From the NCBI GenBank assembly GCA_014526335.1, contig JACTAT010000341.1, positions 586,433-650,432 of the forward strand: a stretch of DNA of 64,000 nt, in the 5' to 3' direction. Below are positions 1 to 11,399 of this stretch, piece after piece. The position numbers and the translations under genes are program-made. Source of the stretch: Chrysaora quinquecirrha (Eukaryota; Cnidaria; Scyphozoa; Semaeostomeae; Pelagiidae). Each line of letters starts with the position of its first letter. Position 1 is the first letter of the stretch. Under the pieces are notes generated by a model. The model saw only the letters and a list, made by a program, of their open reading frames with translations, was not told where the DNA came from and ran no database searches.

Positions 1-2
1 TC

Positions 3-1544
3 TACGACATATGGCATATTGCACGCACAATTTGCAAGAAATTGATTAAAGCTGGAAAGGAACAAGGAATGGAACGGATTACAGATTGGGTGAAAGGAAT
101 AAAGAGGCATCTTTACTGGTGTGTGCTTTCCACAAAGCAAGGTTTTTCTAAATTGATAGGAGCGAAATGGGAATCAATCGTTGGTCATATCAGTAACAAG
201 CACGACAACCATGACAATAAGCTATTCACCAAATGCGCCCACCAAGACTTGGAGCCAAGGAAATGGATCAAACCAGGTATAGAGTGCAATACCTTCAATC
301 AAATCTGTGTAATTCAAATTCTATGGGAAATCATGAAAATGTTCAGCTTAGAAAAAAATAGAATTACAAAAGTTTGAATTACACAGAGTTGTCTTTAAAA
401 GTGGCATTTACACAGCCTTTTGTTACTTTTGTTGTCCCTGGAGATATCAATATGAATCTCTTCTATCAGCCAGGAACAGCTGCATATGAAAGACTTGCTT
501 CTATTCTGCTGAATACAAGAATTGTCAATGATATCAAAAAATTATCACCTCATGCTCAGACCAGCTGCCTTGAAGGATATCACTCCTTGCTGAATCATTT
601 TCACCCAAAGATGTTGTGTTTTTCATATATTTGAACAAAATGCAGGTAAGTGACTCTGCACTTATCATTAACATAAACATTATATAATCTTGTAATAACT
701 GAGTCCCAGAATTGAAGCCTTTGTTAATCCTTTACAAACATAGCATTTAGTTCTCTTCTCTGAAAAGATATATATACAAGATATATATACATAAAAAATC
801 ATTGCTTGTTAACTCTTTTGTAGGACAATACTTGCATGTGCACATTTTAATGAAAATGTGATGAGAGATAAAAGAAAAACAAAGGAGGGAAAACCCTATT
901 TTCACGTCACATATCCAAAATACAAGTTCGGAGATGAGACTGTGGTAAGCATTTTTTAATCCAAAGACCAAAAGTTTGAACCACAACAATACTCATGTTT
1001 TTACCATATTGACTTATTTCTATCTGGACCTTTTTATTTCAGAATATGTGAATGGAATCAAAGCTTTATTGTTTAATTCACCTTTGGAAGTTTTGAATCG
1101 TGTCATGGAAACTCAGGAATCGTTAGTCCCCGATACCCTGACAAGTCAATTTACTGGACGAAAAACGAAAGAGCAGGCAATAACAACTTGGCAGACTCGG
1201 CAATCAAAAACTACACAGCTAGTTCCTACAGGTATATCTCTAAGTAACATTTCTAAGCAATGAATTGTAACAACAAAGTGTAGAAAAATATGACATTTAT
1301 CCAAAATGTCTTATTTTTTCTATAATTTTTATCGACATTGCCATTTGCACATACAATTATACAGAATGCGACACCTGGACTTTTAATTTTTTGCAATATT
1401 CTTATGGCTCCATCACCACAACTAGACCCACAAAATTGAGTCAGCTAAACAATCAAAAAAAAACATAGTGCACCAAGATCATGTAAGCACTGTGGAAAAC
1501 CTCGAAGAGGTCATCCAAGAAGCGGTTGTGGTGGAACCGAATAG
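3..1544 (+). pseudogene. C-terminal part of a transposon-associated YDIWH/SPHAQTS family gene, broken
   Basis: The gene enters from outside the window, so its N-terminus is missing. Exon 3-276 reads YDIWHIARTICKKL and later DLEPRKWIKPG. Exon 474-645 continues with TAAYERL...KKLSPHAQTSCLEGYH. Exon 824-944 carries ACAHFNENV and HVTYPKYKFGDETV. A further exon from about 1043 carries YVNGIKALLF. A last exon around 1476-1544 encodes a zinc knuckle, CKHCGKPRRGHPRSGC, and ends at TAG. GT and AG sites bound most introns. There is an in-frame TGA at 632-634, and the 944/1043 junction is out of phase, so this is a decayed copy. I know this family from invertebrate and fish predictions as multicopy and mobile-element-linked, but cannot assign a function. 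It converges with the P2RX7_C-like gene downstream, which suggests both belonged to one element. Confidence 0.55.
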
Positions 1545-2070
1545 TTTGGCAAATGTATGGCTTATGAATGATGATGTCATGTTTACATTATGATGTGTAT
1601 TCATTGTAGTAAATAACCTAACATAAGTACCTACCAAAACATGCATCTTTCTATTATTGATTTTCTCTTTCTTGGACTGTTTTGTATCCTTCAGTGGCAT
1701 TGGTAGGATACTTTTCCCTTAGGTAATGATAAATACAGGCTGTCAATGGCCTTGTATTATCATAACCCAGGAAATAAAAAAGCCACCGAATCAGCCATCT
1801 GTAGGCAACAGATCTTACATAACTGTATGAAGAAACACATAATCAATCCTAGGGAGAATATTTTCCTCAAAGTTTTTGTCACCCATTTCACTCGCTACAA
1901 TTTCTAACAGCAGAGTAGTTATTACAGAGATGCAATTTTTAGGCAAATCAACTAGAAGGTTCTGACAATTTCAACAAATTAAAAAATATAAAAAGCTCTA
2001 CAGTATGGCTTCTGCTATTACAGAAGCTTTTAGCTGAGCCCAGATAAAAATTTCACAGTACATGTCTTAC
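1545..2070. other. Spacer between two convergent broken genes
   Basis: AT-rich sequence between the zinc-knuckle exon and the P2RX7_C-like exon. I see no open reading frame with family resemblance and no clear repeat. Confidence 0.4.
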
Positions 2071-2731
2071 CAATTTTTTGGTTCATTATTTCTTTTTCTG
2101 TAATGCCTTCCTTCCCTTGTCTTAAAAAGTGGACCAGCCATCAACAAGACAGTTTTGTTGACCAGTACAGGAAAATGGGGATGATTTCTGATGCAATGGT
2201 ATGTCCCAACATCCAAACACTCGTATGTAAGTTTCCCAATCGCCTGGTTAACTTCCCAACAGCACCTGTACTCTTGGGAAACTGTGAGGTGGGTTACATT
2301 ACATTTCCCACAACTGCACCTAGAGAAAAAAAAACGAACAGATTCATGGGCAGAAGACAGCAGCCAGCTAGAGTTATTTTTTTACGAGGCCTACGCCTTG
2401 TCATGCCAGACACCGATAGTGATACTAATCAAAAACATAAGAATTATAAATCATCAATTTCTGAACAAAAAATAGGTTACAATGAATTCACAGCATCTCT
2501 TCCCTCGAACCTTCTTAGCAAAACTTCGCAGGAAAGCCCATCATCATCCAGCTTGCCGTCGTTGTCAGCATGCTCTTCGTCAGAAGACGAAGCCAAGGGA
2601 TCGTCTTGATATGGCTCAAAATCGATCTCTGCATTGCCAATTACATTTTCAAGTTCTTCTTCGTCAGATAAAAGATCATCATCACTCCCTGGATTCGATA
2701 CTGATACAGATAATTCGCTGATATCAGACAT
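2071..2731 (-). pseudogene. P2RX7_C-like (CxCGxC) protein gene, 5' exons
   Basis: The first exon starts at the ATG at 2731 (minus strand) with MSDISELSV and an acidic leader containing ELENVIGNAEIDFEPY and DDPLASSSDEE. This is the layout of the N-terminus of proteins annotated as P2X purinoceptor 7-like outside vertebrates. After an AG at 2320 the next exon (2319 down to about 2071) reads CSCGKCNVTHLTVSQEYRCC, then TYHCIRNHPHFPVLVN. This carries the paired CxCGxC and CC that define the intracellular zinc-binding domain of that family. It ends at a GTAAGA donor. I find no clean in-phase donor for exon 1 and no later exons, so the copy is partial. It is not a receptor channel: no membrane segments are seen. 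In invertebrates this domain is often carried by mobile elements. Confidence 0.6.
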
Positions 2732-2819
2732 TTTTAGGGAACCGATTCCTAGTTTTTTTATCACAGACCGCAAAGCAACCAACAACTAAAATCAGCATTC
2801 AGCAACTGGTCTGTCGAAA

Positions 2820-3109
2820 TTGTGTACACCAGAATACGTCACACTCGTTCCCAGGCTCTTGTCGAACAAGCACCCCCCTCCAAAACCCCCAAAGAGTCAA
2901 AGAAAATTGCATCAAATAAACAAATTGTTGCCATTTTCGAAATCAGCGATGTTCAATTACCTTAGAGCAGAATTTTTATTAATTTTAAGATTTTCAGTTC
3001 ATAGGCACTTTAATGCTCTGTTCTTCTGTTTTGATTACTGTTAGATTCTTGTTGCTAGTTACATTTACACTTTTATAATTAGCTTTCTATTAGCCATTCT
3101 CTTCATATT
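2820..3109. other. Spacer, nothing recognised
   Basis: A short C-rich run (CAAGCACCCCCCTCCAAAACC) and AT-rich sequence. It may include the right end of the element that held the two preceding genes, but its left end would lie outside the window. Confidence 0.3.
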
Positions 3110-3246
3110 GTTTCAGTTCTAAAAAAAATTCCTCAAAATCCGGTAACTGGCCGGATTTTGGAAGCATATCCGGCCGGAACCGGATTTTCGAAAAATCAGC
3201 GATCCGGCGCCGGATTATCCGGCCTACCGGATATCCGGCACACCTA
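3110..3246. repeat. CCGGAT-rich block, possible hAT-type terminus
   Basis: About nine CCGG or CCGGAT motifs occur in direct and inverted order within 137 bp, ending in GGATATCCGGCACACCTA. On the minus strand the block would begin TAGGTGTGCCGGATATCC. Short-motif clusters of this kind are common in the subterminal regions of hAT elements. I could not find the partner end, so the call is tentative. Confidence 0.35.
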
Positions 3247-3371
3247 ATAAAAATAGAAATAGGCAATCCATTATGGCACTCACAACATGATTGAAATTAA
3301 ATCAAATAGATACATAATTTTTCAGAAAACATTTCATAGCTACAAGTATCAAAATTCATAAGTGTGTCCAG

Positions 3372-3757
3372 GATCCTTGCTCTAAATTCTTAGAAAGTCT
3401 TCCTCTCTATATTTCTGTCTAATGCCTCCCTTGTCAACTGGCTCTTCATGATTTGAAAAATGTTCTCGATTGGGTTCAAATCTAGTGATTGCAGTGGTAT
3501 TTCCACAAGCTCTGCTCCTATATCACGTAATTCATCTCGTGCTAGTTTACTTTATCCATTTCAAATAGCAGCTTCTCTTTATTCTTGGGCACAGCACAAT
3601 CAAGAAGGGTTGTCTGTAATGTTCTGTGAATGAACTTTGCAAATGATTCAGCAATGAATTTCTCATACTCTTCCACCAAAACAACGCCAGTGCCGCCCAG
3701 CTTTATTTCTTCAAAAAACCTTGAATCTCTTCTTGTTAATTTCATTAATGCAGGCAA
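3372..3757 (-). pseudogene. Tc1-like transposase fragment (catalytic C-terminal part)
   Basis: The minus-strand reading FAKFIHRTLQTTLLDCAV and KNKEKLLFEMDK matches the Tc1 transposase at 8.3-9.3 kb almost residue for residue. Beyond about 3550 the frame shifts. A 17-bp stretch present in the other copy, covering the second catalytic Asp region, is missing here. Downstream the reading resumes as ARDELRDIGAELVEIP and DLNPIEN, carrying the catalytic Glu context. The fragment lacks the helix-turn-helix half and cannot encode an active enzyme. It is a sister copy of the family in element A. Confidence 0.8.
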
Positions 3758-3759
3758 TG

Positions 3760-4305
3760 TTTCAGCTAAAATGAAGTATGTCCAGGAATATTATGCCAAG
3801 GATATTAGAATGTAAAAAAATTTAAAATTTTAACAAAAGATGCAAGGATAGATTGCTTTCATTATATCTAATTGTTTTTAAAACAAATCTCAGCAGATCA
3901 AGGGTCACTAATAAGTGACATTGTGCAAATTTGCAAACTGCTTTTGCAAACGATTGTTGCCACCGATATCATAAAATTCAAAAAAGAAATTGAGGAAGAT
4001 TGTCTTGCTGCTTCTTTGTGGTGTGATGCATCTATGGATAGAAGTCCATAAAACATGTTTAGAAAATTTATTCGAGTTATCATTGCCTTATTCAACAAGC
4101 AACACTTCTATAGTTATAGAATATTTTGCTGTTTTATACCATGTTATTTCATATCATTCACATTGTAAGAGAATGTTTTTTACTTTCTGATGCTTCTTAA
4201 CAAATTGAAGATGAAAATGAATTGAGAGGCTGCATGAGCTAACCCTGTATAATATGACGGAGGAATAGTGCAACATTACAAATTTGCAATGTCCGCATAT
4301 TCAAT
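3760..4305. other. Unassigned AT-rich sequence
   Basis: One short plus-strand reading near 3930-4040 (EEDCLAASLWCDASMD) looks protein-like, but I cannot assign it to a family. Nothing else stands out. Confidence 0.3.
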
Positions 4306-5451
4306 CTAAAAATGGTATAAATCTAAAGCTTCTTTCCAGTTATCTGGTCTGGAAAAATTTGCTTCCCTCAGAACATAGCGAAAAAATTCATTGTAATTGT
4401 TTACATCTTCAGCTTCAACAACATGAAGCTTTGAATATGTTCTTTCAGCATTTGGAACATCACATAACAAATGTTCAGTGCCCCCATGCCAATTTGGTAA
4501 AAAATACAATGAATCTGGTCTATTGAGCACTGTGTCAAATCTTGACTTGCAGATGTAATGTGTGTTCCAATGTTCCTTTGCGCTATTTAAGTTCTCCTGA
4601 ATTATGCTACCAAAGCAAAACCAGACACACTCTTTGTGCAGGTCATTTGTCAAATCTAAGGCATTTGTGTCGCACAAATCTTTGAAGAAATTGATCCACC
4701 AATTTGAGTTTCTCTTCCTGAAGAAGGACCACCACCCTTCAATTTGTTGATTACGAGGAGATGGCACGTAGCGATGACTGTCTATGTTATCTCTAAAAAA
4801 CATTCTGTATTCGGGCCATCTTTCCATTTTCTGTACCGCGGTCTGTGATGAGCTCCAAAGGACTTCATTTCATCAACTGCTTCAAGGTATTATCTTGCAA
4901 TGTTACTGGGGAAGTTGTTTGAGCAGGTTACATAAAGCCAAATGATCTTTCGGCTCCATCCATCTATACAACCATGAATCGGGAAACCAAAGGTTTTAGT
5001 TTGTCATAGCAGTGCCAGGAATTGTTCAGACCTAGATTCCGATAAACTCTGCGTTTCATTTTATGGTCTCCTCTCTGCATTGTTCCTTCTGGATCAAGTT
5101 CTTTCAATAGTTGCTGCACCATTGCTCTTGGTACCCGCATGCCATTAAGTTGGAGTGTGTGCCATATTGCACAGTATCCTCGGCTGCAATCAGGCCCATC
5201 TATCAACTGACTAATAGCATTTCTCACTTCTGCTATTTGGTAATCTGGCTTCTGTCTTTAAGGCCAAGAACTTTTAAAAGACGCTTCAAAGTGCTGAGAC
5301 TCATTGTGATGTTGTGATGCTTTGACAAAAAGTTTAGAATTTCTACTTGTGTAAAGCCAGGATAAAAGTAGTACCGTAACAGTTCACTCTGGTCTTCACC
5401 ATCTAAATCATCAGAATCAAAATCATCAGAAACATTTTCTCTCGCAGCCAT
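4306..5451 (-). pseudogene. Integrase-core (DDE/rve-like) protein gene, frameshifted
   Basis: Starting at the ATG at 5451, the first frame gives an acidic leader and a helix-turn-helix-like segment, FTQVEILNFLSKHHNITMS. A second frame (5227-4964) gives HKMKRRVYRNLGLNNSWHCYDKLKP. A third (4827-4306) gives RYVPSPRNQQIEGWWSFFRK and a tail rich in W and F. A short frame near 4840 reads LITDRGTENGK. These are the three catalytic blocks of the animal integrase-core family related to retroviral-type integrases. The second Asp (ITD) and the Glu (IEGWW) are present. The first Asp is lost, because SWHCYDKL stands where the family has an Asp two residues after WH. Several frameshifts make this a pseudogene. 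The full length would be near 380 aa. It is a distant relative of the intact integrase at 53.1-54.5 kb. Confidence 0.75.
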
Positions 5452-5514
5452 TTTTTTAACAAATTTCAATAACTTCTATAATTTTTATAAATTCCGCCTT
5501 GACTTTCTCACACT

Positions 5515-5695
5515 TCCTCCGTGGGTCTTTAACTTTTGCTGTGGGTTTTAAAACTTTTGCCGTGGGTCTTTAAAACTTTTGCCGTGGGTTTTTTAAACTT
5601 TTGCCGTGGGTTTTTATCACTTTTGCCCTGGGGTTTTAAAACTTTTGCCTTGGGTTTTTAGAACTTTTGCCATGGGTTTTCAAAACTTGTTTTTG
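5515..5695. repeat. Minisatellite, unit about 22-24 bp
   Basis: About eight imperfect copies of AACTTTTGCCGTGGGTTTTT, differing in T-run length and single substitutions, run immediately upstream of the integrase pseudogene (which reads away on the minus strand). Confidence 0.9.
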
Positions 5696-5925
5696 AGTTT
5701 GTCAAGTATTCTTAACACGACACGTTTCGAAACTTTAGTTTGTGCTTTTGTTCCAAAACGATCTGTAGATGATTTCTAAAAATAGGTGTAGATTGTTATT
5801 ATTGTCATTGTTACAAATGAAATTTGCGGTGACCCATATGGGCCACCGCACAATTGCACCTGACATCGATTAGGCAACAGTTGCAGAGCAGTTTGATTAC
5901 ATCTGGAAAAGTAAAATTTGCAGCA

Positions 5926-6317
5926 CCAATGTAAAGGAAGTACTGAAGCAGATATGCACAATTTCTAGAAGAAATAATTATAAAGAGCTAACAACAGTGC
6001 TTGCTGAAATAATAGTTTGCAAGCCTCATTCTGCAGAATGTGAAAGGCTTGTATCTGCATACACCATGTTAAAGACTCGATCAAGATCTTCACTTAACCA
6101 TCAGTAATTACTTGTATGTTAATATCAATGTTCCAATCTTGGCTTCGTTTGATCCCAGACCAGCAGTTAATGTCTTCATAACAAATGCAGACGAGCAAGA
6201 GATACCCCGAAAGCAGATTGACAAGAGTCGTTCAAAAAGTATTCTGGACAAACAAAATAGAGCTTGAAAAGAGGAAAAAAGACTTAGAAGAGAAACCACT
6301 CAAAAGAAAATTCTAAA
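5926..6317 (+). pseudogene. hAT-family C-terminal dimerisation domain fragment
   Basis: The plus-strand reading gives TVLAEIIVCKPHSAECERLV followed by SAYTMLKTRSRSSLNHQ, then YLYVNINVPILASFDPRPAV in a shifted frame. The ECER...S...LKT.RSSL pattern is the conserved block of the hAT dimerisation domain, and the FDPRPAV tail is found in the lineage that includes KIAA1586-like proteins. Stops after NHQ and a frame change show decay. Only the end of the transposase remains, and I find no DDE region upstream. Confidence 0.7.
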
Positions 6318-6846
6318 AGAAACACGAAGTCACTGCCTAATATTTGTTCCTGAGTTCATTATGCTCAATGTTTTCTTGTTGATGTACATTATATTCTGTT
6401 CTTGTATCGAAGTACCATATAGATGAAGGCTGCGAGCCTTGAAACTCTGATTTAGTGTAGTTTGCAATTTTCCTAGCTAAGACAATGAAGGTTTTATACT
6501 GCACAATTTCTTGTTTATCACTGCACATTTTCGTTTTTATCACTTCACAAATTGGTTATCACTGAGCCTTAAAATAAGGCCTGTAAAAATCCTCTCCTAT
6601 TAGATCTTTACAAAGTGCCCAAGAATAACAACCATATTCAAAGATATGAACGTTTGTATGGTTTTTCTTCCAATTTTTGCAAAGAAAATATTCTAAACAT
6701 AAATATACATCTATGTTGGTAACACCTTAAGGGGAGCAATTCCCATTTACATAATCCTAGTTGCTGAAAGGGATAATACTTTAAAACCAACATTCGGCAA
6801 CTACCTTTCCTTTTGGGAATTTCTAGAAGTTTCTGTTTGAAATCAA
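6318..6846. other. Spacer left of element A
   Basis: AT-rich sequence with no recognisable gene. It ends at the GACAGTGGT target duplication (6847-6855) of the next element. Confidence 0.4.
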
Positions 6847-7556
6847 GACAGTGGTTAGCCTGATAACCAGCCCATTATTCTAAAGAAATAAGTGGTCTGT
6901 TAAATGCCGTGCAAAAGCTTGTTCTGATACAGGGAAACAAACAGGTAAATTTTCTTGCATAATTAAGGTTTTGAAATGAGGCTGAGCTAAATTATTCTAG
7001 GTTTTTGCTGGTGGTGGTGTGTAAGTTCCTCATTAAAAATGGCAGCAAACAGGTTGTGTTTTCCGAATATTGATTCACCAGAATTTGATGAAGCGATCAA
7101 GATGACATCTTCATTCTTTTATATAAAGAGCTTACAACCAGACCAGTTGAGAGCAGTGCGAAGTTTTTTCTGGCAAGGATATTTATTTTAGTGCCCCAAC
7201 AGGTTATGGAAAGTCATTGATATTCAAGTGCCTGCCTTTGGTTGCGGATATGTTGAAGGATCAATTGGTCAGAACAACTAAAGCTCTGGTTATCTAACCA
7301 CTTAAGGCACTCATGATTGACCAGGTGGAAAAGCTGAAACAGACTAGGGTGACTGCACAAGCAATCTATGATGGCCAGGATGAAGAAACTTTAAAATTTA
7401 TCGAAGATGGTGAATAAACCTCTTGCTGACACGTCCATACCAGGAAAATTGTGAAATTATTGAAGTTGATGAAGCACATTGTGTTGTTCATTGGTATGTA
7501 TAAATTATCACAAATATTGTTGCATACAAGAAACCAACAAACAACAATAATATGTA

Positions 7557-7820
7557 CAATGCCTGTCAAAAGTCCTTAGAACACCCCCTAAATTTCACCA
7601 GAATATTACTCCTCTTCCTTTTCTTGATGGGAAAAACTGAAAATCAGCCCCCCCCCCAAAACAATGTATTTTGTAAACTCTGAGCTTTCATAAGATGCAT
7701 CCCGGGTTGTTGTGGGATATTCCAAACCGCAGGAAATCAACATTGTTTGAGGGGGAGGGGTTTCTAATGCTGCCAGTGGAGTGAAAATAGTCTAAGTGTT
7801 CCAAGACTTGGCAGGCATTG
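7557..7820. repeat. Tc1-type MITE, copy 1
   Basis: It begins CAATGCCTGTCAAAAGTCC and ends GACTTGGCAGGCATTG, its own inverted end. The interior (CTCCTCTTCCTTTTCTTGAT and TTGTTGTGGGATATTCC) is about 90% identical to copy 2. Confidence 0.85.
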
Positions 7821-8338
7821 TCTGAAATTTATATCTTAAACGGAAAGATAGAAAGCTGGGAGTAGCTCCCAACCTAGGGTAATCGATGGTGCTGATTTCG
7901 TTGGTAGCAACGAAAATTGGTTTTTTTTACCCCAGAGGTGGTGTTAAGGGGGCAGCCCCTTTATATGGGAATTTTACTGTTGTTGCTAATATATTCATAA
8001 TAAATACAGTTATACATCATTTCTATATTTGTAATACTAATCCTCCAACATAATAGAGTAAGAGTCGTCTGGCAACACAGGTCAACAATAATTGAATGCT
8101 TCACGTGTTTTCTTTGTTGATTTGAAAACGTTAGTATTATGCTCTGCCCGCGGCTGTGAAATTGAAATTGCTTTTCACGTAAGGCGGCTTTCAATGGATT
8201 GTGCAGTGTATAATCCGATATTACATTGTTTGAGTAACTTGCGAATGACGTAAAGTTATACTGTACCGAGAAATGAATATATAGGTGGAGAAAAGGCACT
8301 GAGAAAGCAAAAATTACAGGCATAGTAAGGAAAACGCA

Positions 8339-9265
8339 ATGGTTTTTCACAGCAAGATCAATGCGAAAAAGAGAGGGTATGTGTATTATCTACGAACAGA
8401 AAAATAGCTAAAAAGTGCAACATTTCCGCGTCAAGTGTTGTCCGTATTTGCCAAGAGGCGTTAAAGACCAAGAAACACAAGCGAAGAACTGGCAGACCAC
8501 CTGTTATGACCACCAGAGAGAAGGAGCGATTCATAAGAACATTCAAGGAAATGCGAGATCGAAATGCAAATGTCAGCTTTGTTGACATAGCCAAAGAATG
8601 TGGTATTACTGGAGTGAGTTACAGAACTCTAGTCCGATTAATGAACGCACATGGCTTCAGATGCTTGTGACCAAAACAGAAAGAAGGAACAGAAAACGTT
8701 ATGCCACAGAAGCATTGAAAAAATACTGCCCTCAATTTTGGACTGATGATGTTCTTCTTTATTTGGATGGTGTTTCTTTCATTCATAAGCAAAATCCGTA
8801 TGAAGATGCTTTGACACTGAGAGGGAAGATTTGGAGGAGAGCGGATGAAGGTCTAAAGTTCACTACGAAAGGATCCAAAAATTTAGCTGGGGGCGCAGGA
8901 TTCATCTGCTTGTGGGTTTGGCCCACAATGGCTTCGTTGTGGTGGAAGAATATGATAAATTCAATGCGGAATGGTTTGCAAAGTTCATTCACAGAACATT
9001 ACAGACAACCCTTCTTGATTGTGCTGTGTCGAAGAATAAAGAGAAGCTGCTATTTGTAATGGATAATGATCCAAGTCAGAAAAGTAAACTAGCACGAGAT
9101 GCATTACGTGATATAGGGGCAGAGCTTGTGGAAATACCACCGCGATCACCAGATTTGAACCCTATCGAAAACGTTTTTCATATCATCAAGAGCAAGCTGG
9201 CAAGGGAGGCACTAGAGCGACATATAGAGAGGGAGACTTTGGAGCAAGGGTCCTCGACACCCTGA
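8339..9265 (+). pseudogene. Tc1-like DD34E transposase gene, frameshifted
   Basis: The N-terminal part reads IAKKCNISASSVVRICQEAL, a helix-turn-helix, then the GRPPVMT linker and a second helical unit, FVDIAKECGITGVSYRTLVR. The catalytic half shows the first Asp in LLYLDGVSFIH, the second in LFVMDNDPSQKS and the Glu in SPDLNPIENVFH, with 34 residues between the last two. Breaks are visible: a TAG near 8405, a TGA at about 8668 and frame changes near 8690 and 8900. The product would cut and paste at TA sites. A shorter sister copy lies at 3.4-3.8 kb on the minus strand. Confidence 0.85.
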
Positions 9266-10143
9266 TGAATTTTGATACTTCTATTATTAATCGTACAATA
9301 GCTACAATGCGAAATCGTATAGAACTAACGAGAAATCTACATGTACATTGTTGTCATTACCTTCATTGCAAAAATAGTACGACATTGCCTGCTTTCATTA
9401 ATGCGATGTCGCAAAACCACGCGATAACATAAGTAATGAGTTTCCTACAGCTTAATGGTCAGGGGTAAGGCACCTCTGCTTCAGATCGAGGCTATGGAAA
9501 GATAGCAGGCAGGACTGCCTATCTTCGGCACGCAAAACGAGCACGCTCAACAAGCTCGAATCGGTCAGAAAATCTACCTTTTAAACACAATGTGTCTGTC
9601 AACGTTTCACAATATAGGTATGGTGGGTTGCAGTATATGTGCAAAAAATTTTATTAATAAACGTACTGGTTCATCCATAATTGGGCAACGCTTGATGCTC
9701 AACATAATTTGCGAATAGAATTCTGATCTCTAGTACTCTTTCTATTCGTAAAACTGTCATACGTTAGGATTTCCTCTGCAAGGTCAAGTATATTGAAGAC
9801 ATTTGTCTGTGCTGATAAATGAAAGTATTCGGAGACTTTTTGTGATTTCAGGCAGAGAAAATTCATTAAGAGTAAGGAATAAAGGCCGAAAAATGTTTGT
9901 TTATCGTTACAGTCGAGCGACTCATGGAGTCATGATTAATGAACCTTGATCAAGCATGCCTTGCGGAGCATCGCCACGACTAAGGCGATGTACGTGCAGA
10001 CAGGCCATGTCTTAGGAGTAAATAGAATAACGAGAGGAAGAAACATTTCAGAAAACAAACAAAACACACGCATGTCATTGTAGAAGGATTGTGGCGAAGC
10101 AATGACCACAGGAGGGGACTGTTTTTTGGCTGTGGATGTCGAA
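9266..10143. other. Interior of the composite, no gene recognised
   Basis: Less AT-rich than its surroundings. A stretch at about 9450-9570 has a weak tRNA-like look (see rejected items). No open reading frame with family resemblance is seen. Confidence 0.4.
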
Positions 10144-11371
10144 CTAATGTTTGAACGTGAAAATACGCCAACAAACACTCATCATTTCTGTTTCATGCTC
10201 ATCGATCATGGAACTTCTCACATATGAGATTGGAGCTTTTGCTGTGGCAAATACTGGTGTGTCTTTGCTGAATTCAATGTCTTGGCTGTATGTTGTTTTC
10301 GGTGCAGCGAAGTGGCCTTTTAACAGCAGGAGCATATCACTCCATGGCAAAATGACTGGAGACCATCTAAAGTCATTCAGAAAAATGACTTCCTTATCTT
10401 CTGCACCAAGCCAGGCGCAACAACAAGTTGCTGGAGACAAAAACGTATTGTAAACAACCCTTAGAGGGTCATGAATGAATGTTTTGCACAGTTCGCGGGA
10501 CCAGTAAAATATATATTACGGCCCTTGCCTCCACCCATGACAAGCAACTTTATTATGGCATCAGCAAAGACTGCCTTATCGATGGAATTTTTGTCTAAGA
10601 TGTCTAAGGCACATGCCAGCCATTCACCCTTGCAGATACATGGATTGCTTATTTGCTGTTGCAGTATTTCAAGCCTTGACATCTTAGCTGCTGGATTTTT
10701 TCACTGGCTGTCTTGACTTCCCATACTGTGTCCAAGAGCTCTTTGACTTTCTTTTCGCTCCTGTTCAAGACAAGCTCATACAGATGATGATCACCACTCT
10801 TTAATGTTGACTTAGCTAGAGCAAGAAGACCAACGCGTGCATGAATTTTCTTGGAGACGATAATACTTGCAACTTCGGTGTTTTACAGACGTTTCAACTT
10901 CTTCAACTTTTTGGTGCCCTTTTTGGCCCTACCTCTTGCAGCGTTAGCTGTTGTGGCATTGGCAGTTCTTGGCTCTCTTACTACCTCAGGATGGTTGGGA
11001 CTTTTCAGAACTTGGTCGTCTTCCTTCATGGCGTAATTGTACGCAGAGAAATAACCAGCATGATCGGAAAAGTGGACAACGATATTATAATTGTCTGTTA
11101 TATGATCTTTCACTTTAGCCCAACGCCTTGCCTTGTCAAGAAGAATGGCGATGTGGAAATGATAATTGCCATTCTTATGCTGCTCCTTACAACATGCCCA
11201 TTGAATAACTGTTGACTTTGTAGCAAACTGGAATGATTCTACAACAGCGGACGCAAACGTTTCTCTATCAAACAACTCTAAATCGGCATGACTGTATGTT
11301 ATTAAATAGGCTTGTTTAACACTATTACTTGCTAAGCTTACTAAATCTTTGTTTTCATCGCAATTAGCCAT
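10144..11371 (-). pseudogene. CRESS-type Rep-like gene (HUH endonuclease plus SF3 helicase), broken
   Basis: From the ATG at 11371 the first frame carries the three rolling-circle motifs: AYLITYSHAD, the HxH of YHFHIAILLD, and YNYAMKED, which supplies the YxxK Tyr and Lys. A basic tail follows. A second frame (about 10870-10680) gives an all-alpha linker with LVLNRSEKKVKELLDTVWEV. A third (10682-10461) gives CKGEWLACALDIL and the P-loop region NIYFTGPANC. The fourth (10470-10144) has a Walker B-like VIFLNDFRWSP, sensor DTPVFATAKAPI and a terminal block ETEMMSVCWRIFTF. The frame breaks inside the P-loop just after GPANC, through loss of one base, and again near 10880, so no complete protein is made. 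Reps of this form are multicopy in cnidarian genomes and probably derive from circular ssDNA replicons. I see no capsid gene and no origin hairpin. Confidence 0.8.
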
Positions 11372-11399
11372 ATTGTTAATATTAGAACTCAATTGCACT

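Noticed and set aside
2103..2609. 168-aa plus-strand open frame.
   Set aside because: It is the antisense shadow of the P2RX7_C-like exons, whose CxCGxC motifs are read on the minus strand.
8029..8037. TAGTATTAC on the minus strand, matching a circovirus/geminivirus-type origin nonanucleotide.
   Set aside because: It has no flanking inverted repeat to form the required stem-loop and lies 2 kb from the Rep-like gene, so chance is more likely.
9450..9570. tRNA-like text (GGTCAGGGGTAAGGCACC, CTTCAG, CTCGAATCGG) that might be a SINE or tRNA gene.
   Set aside because: I cannot fold an acceptor stem and a T-arm with correct spacing, so it is not reported as an RNA gene.
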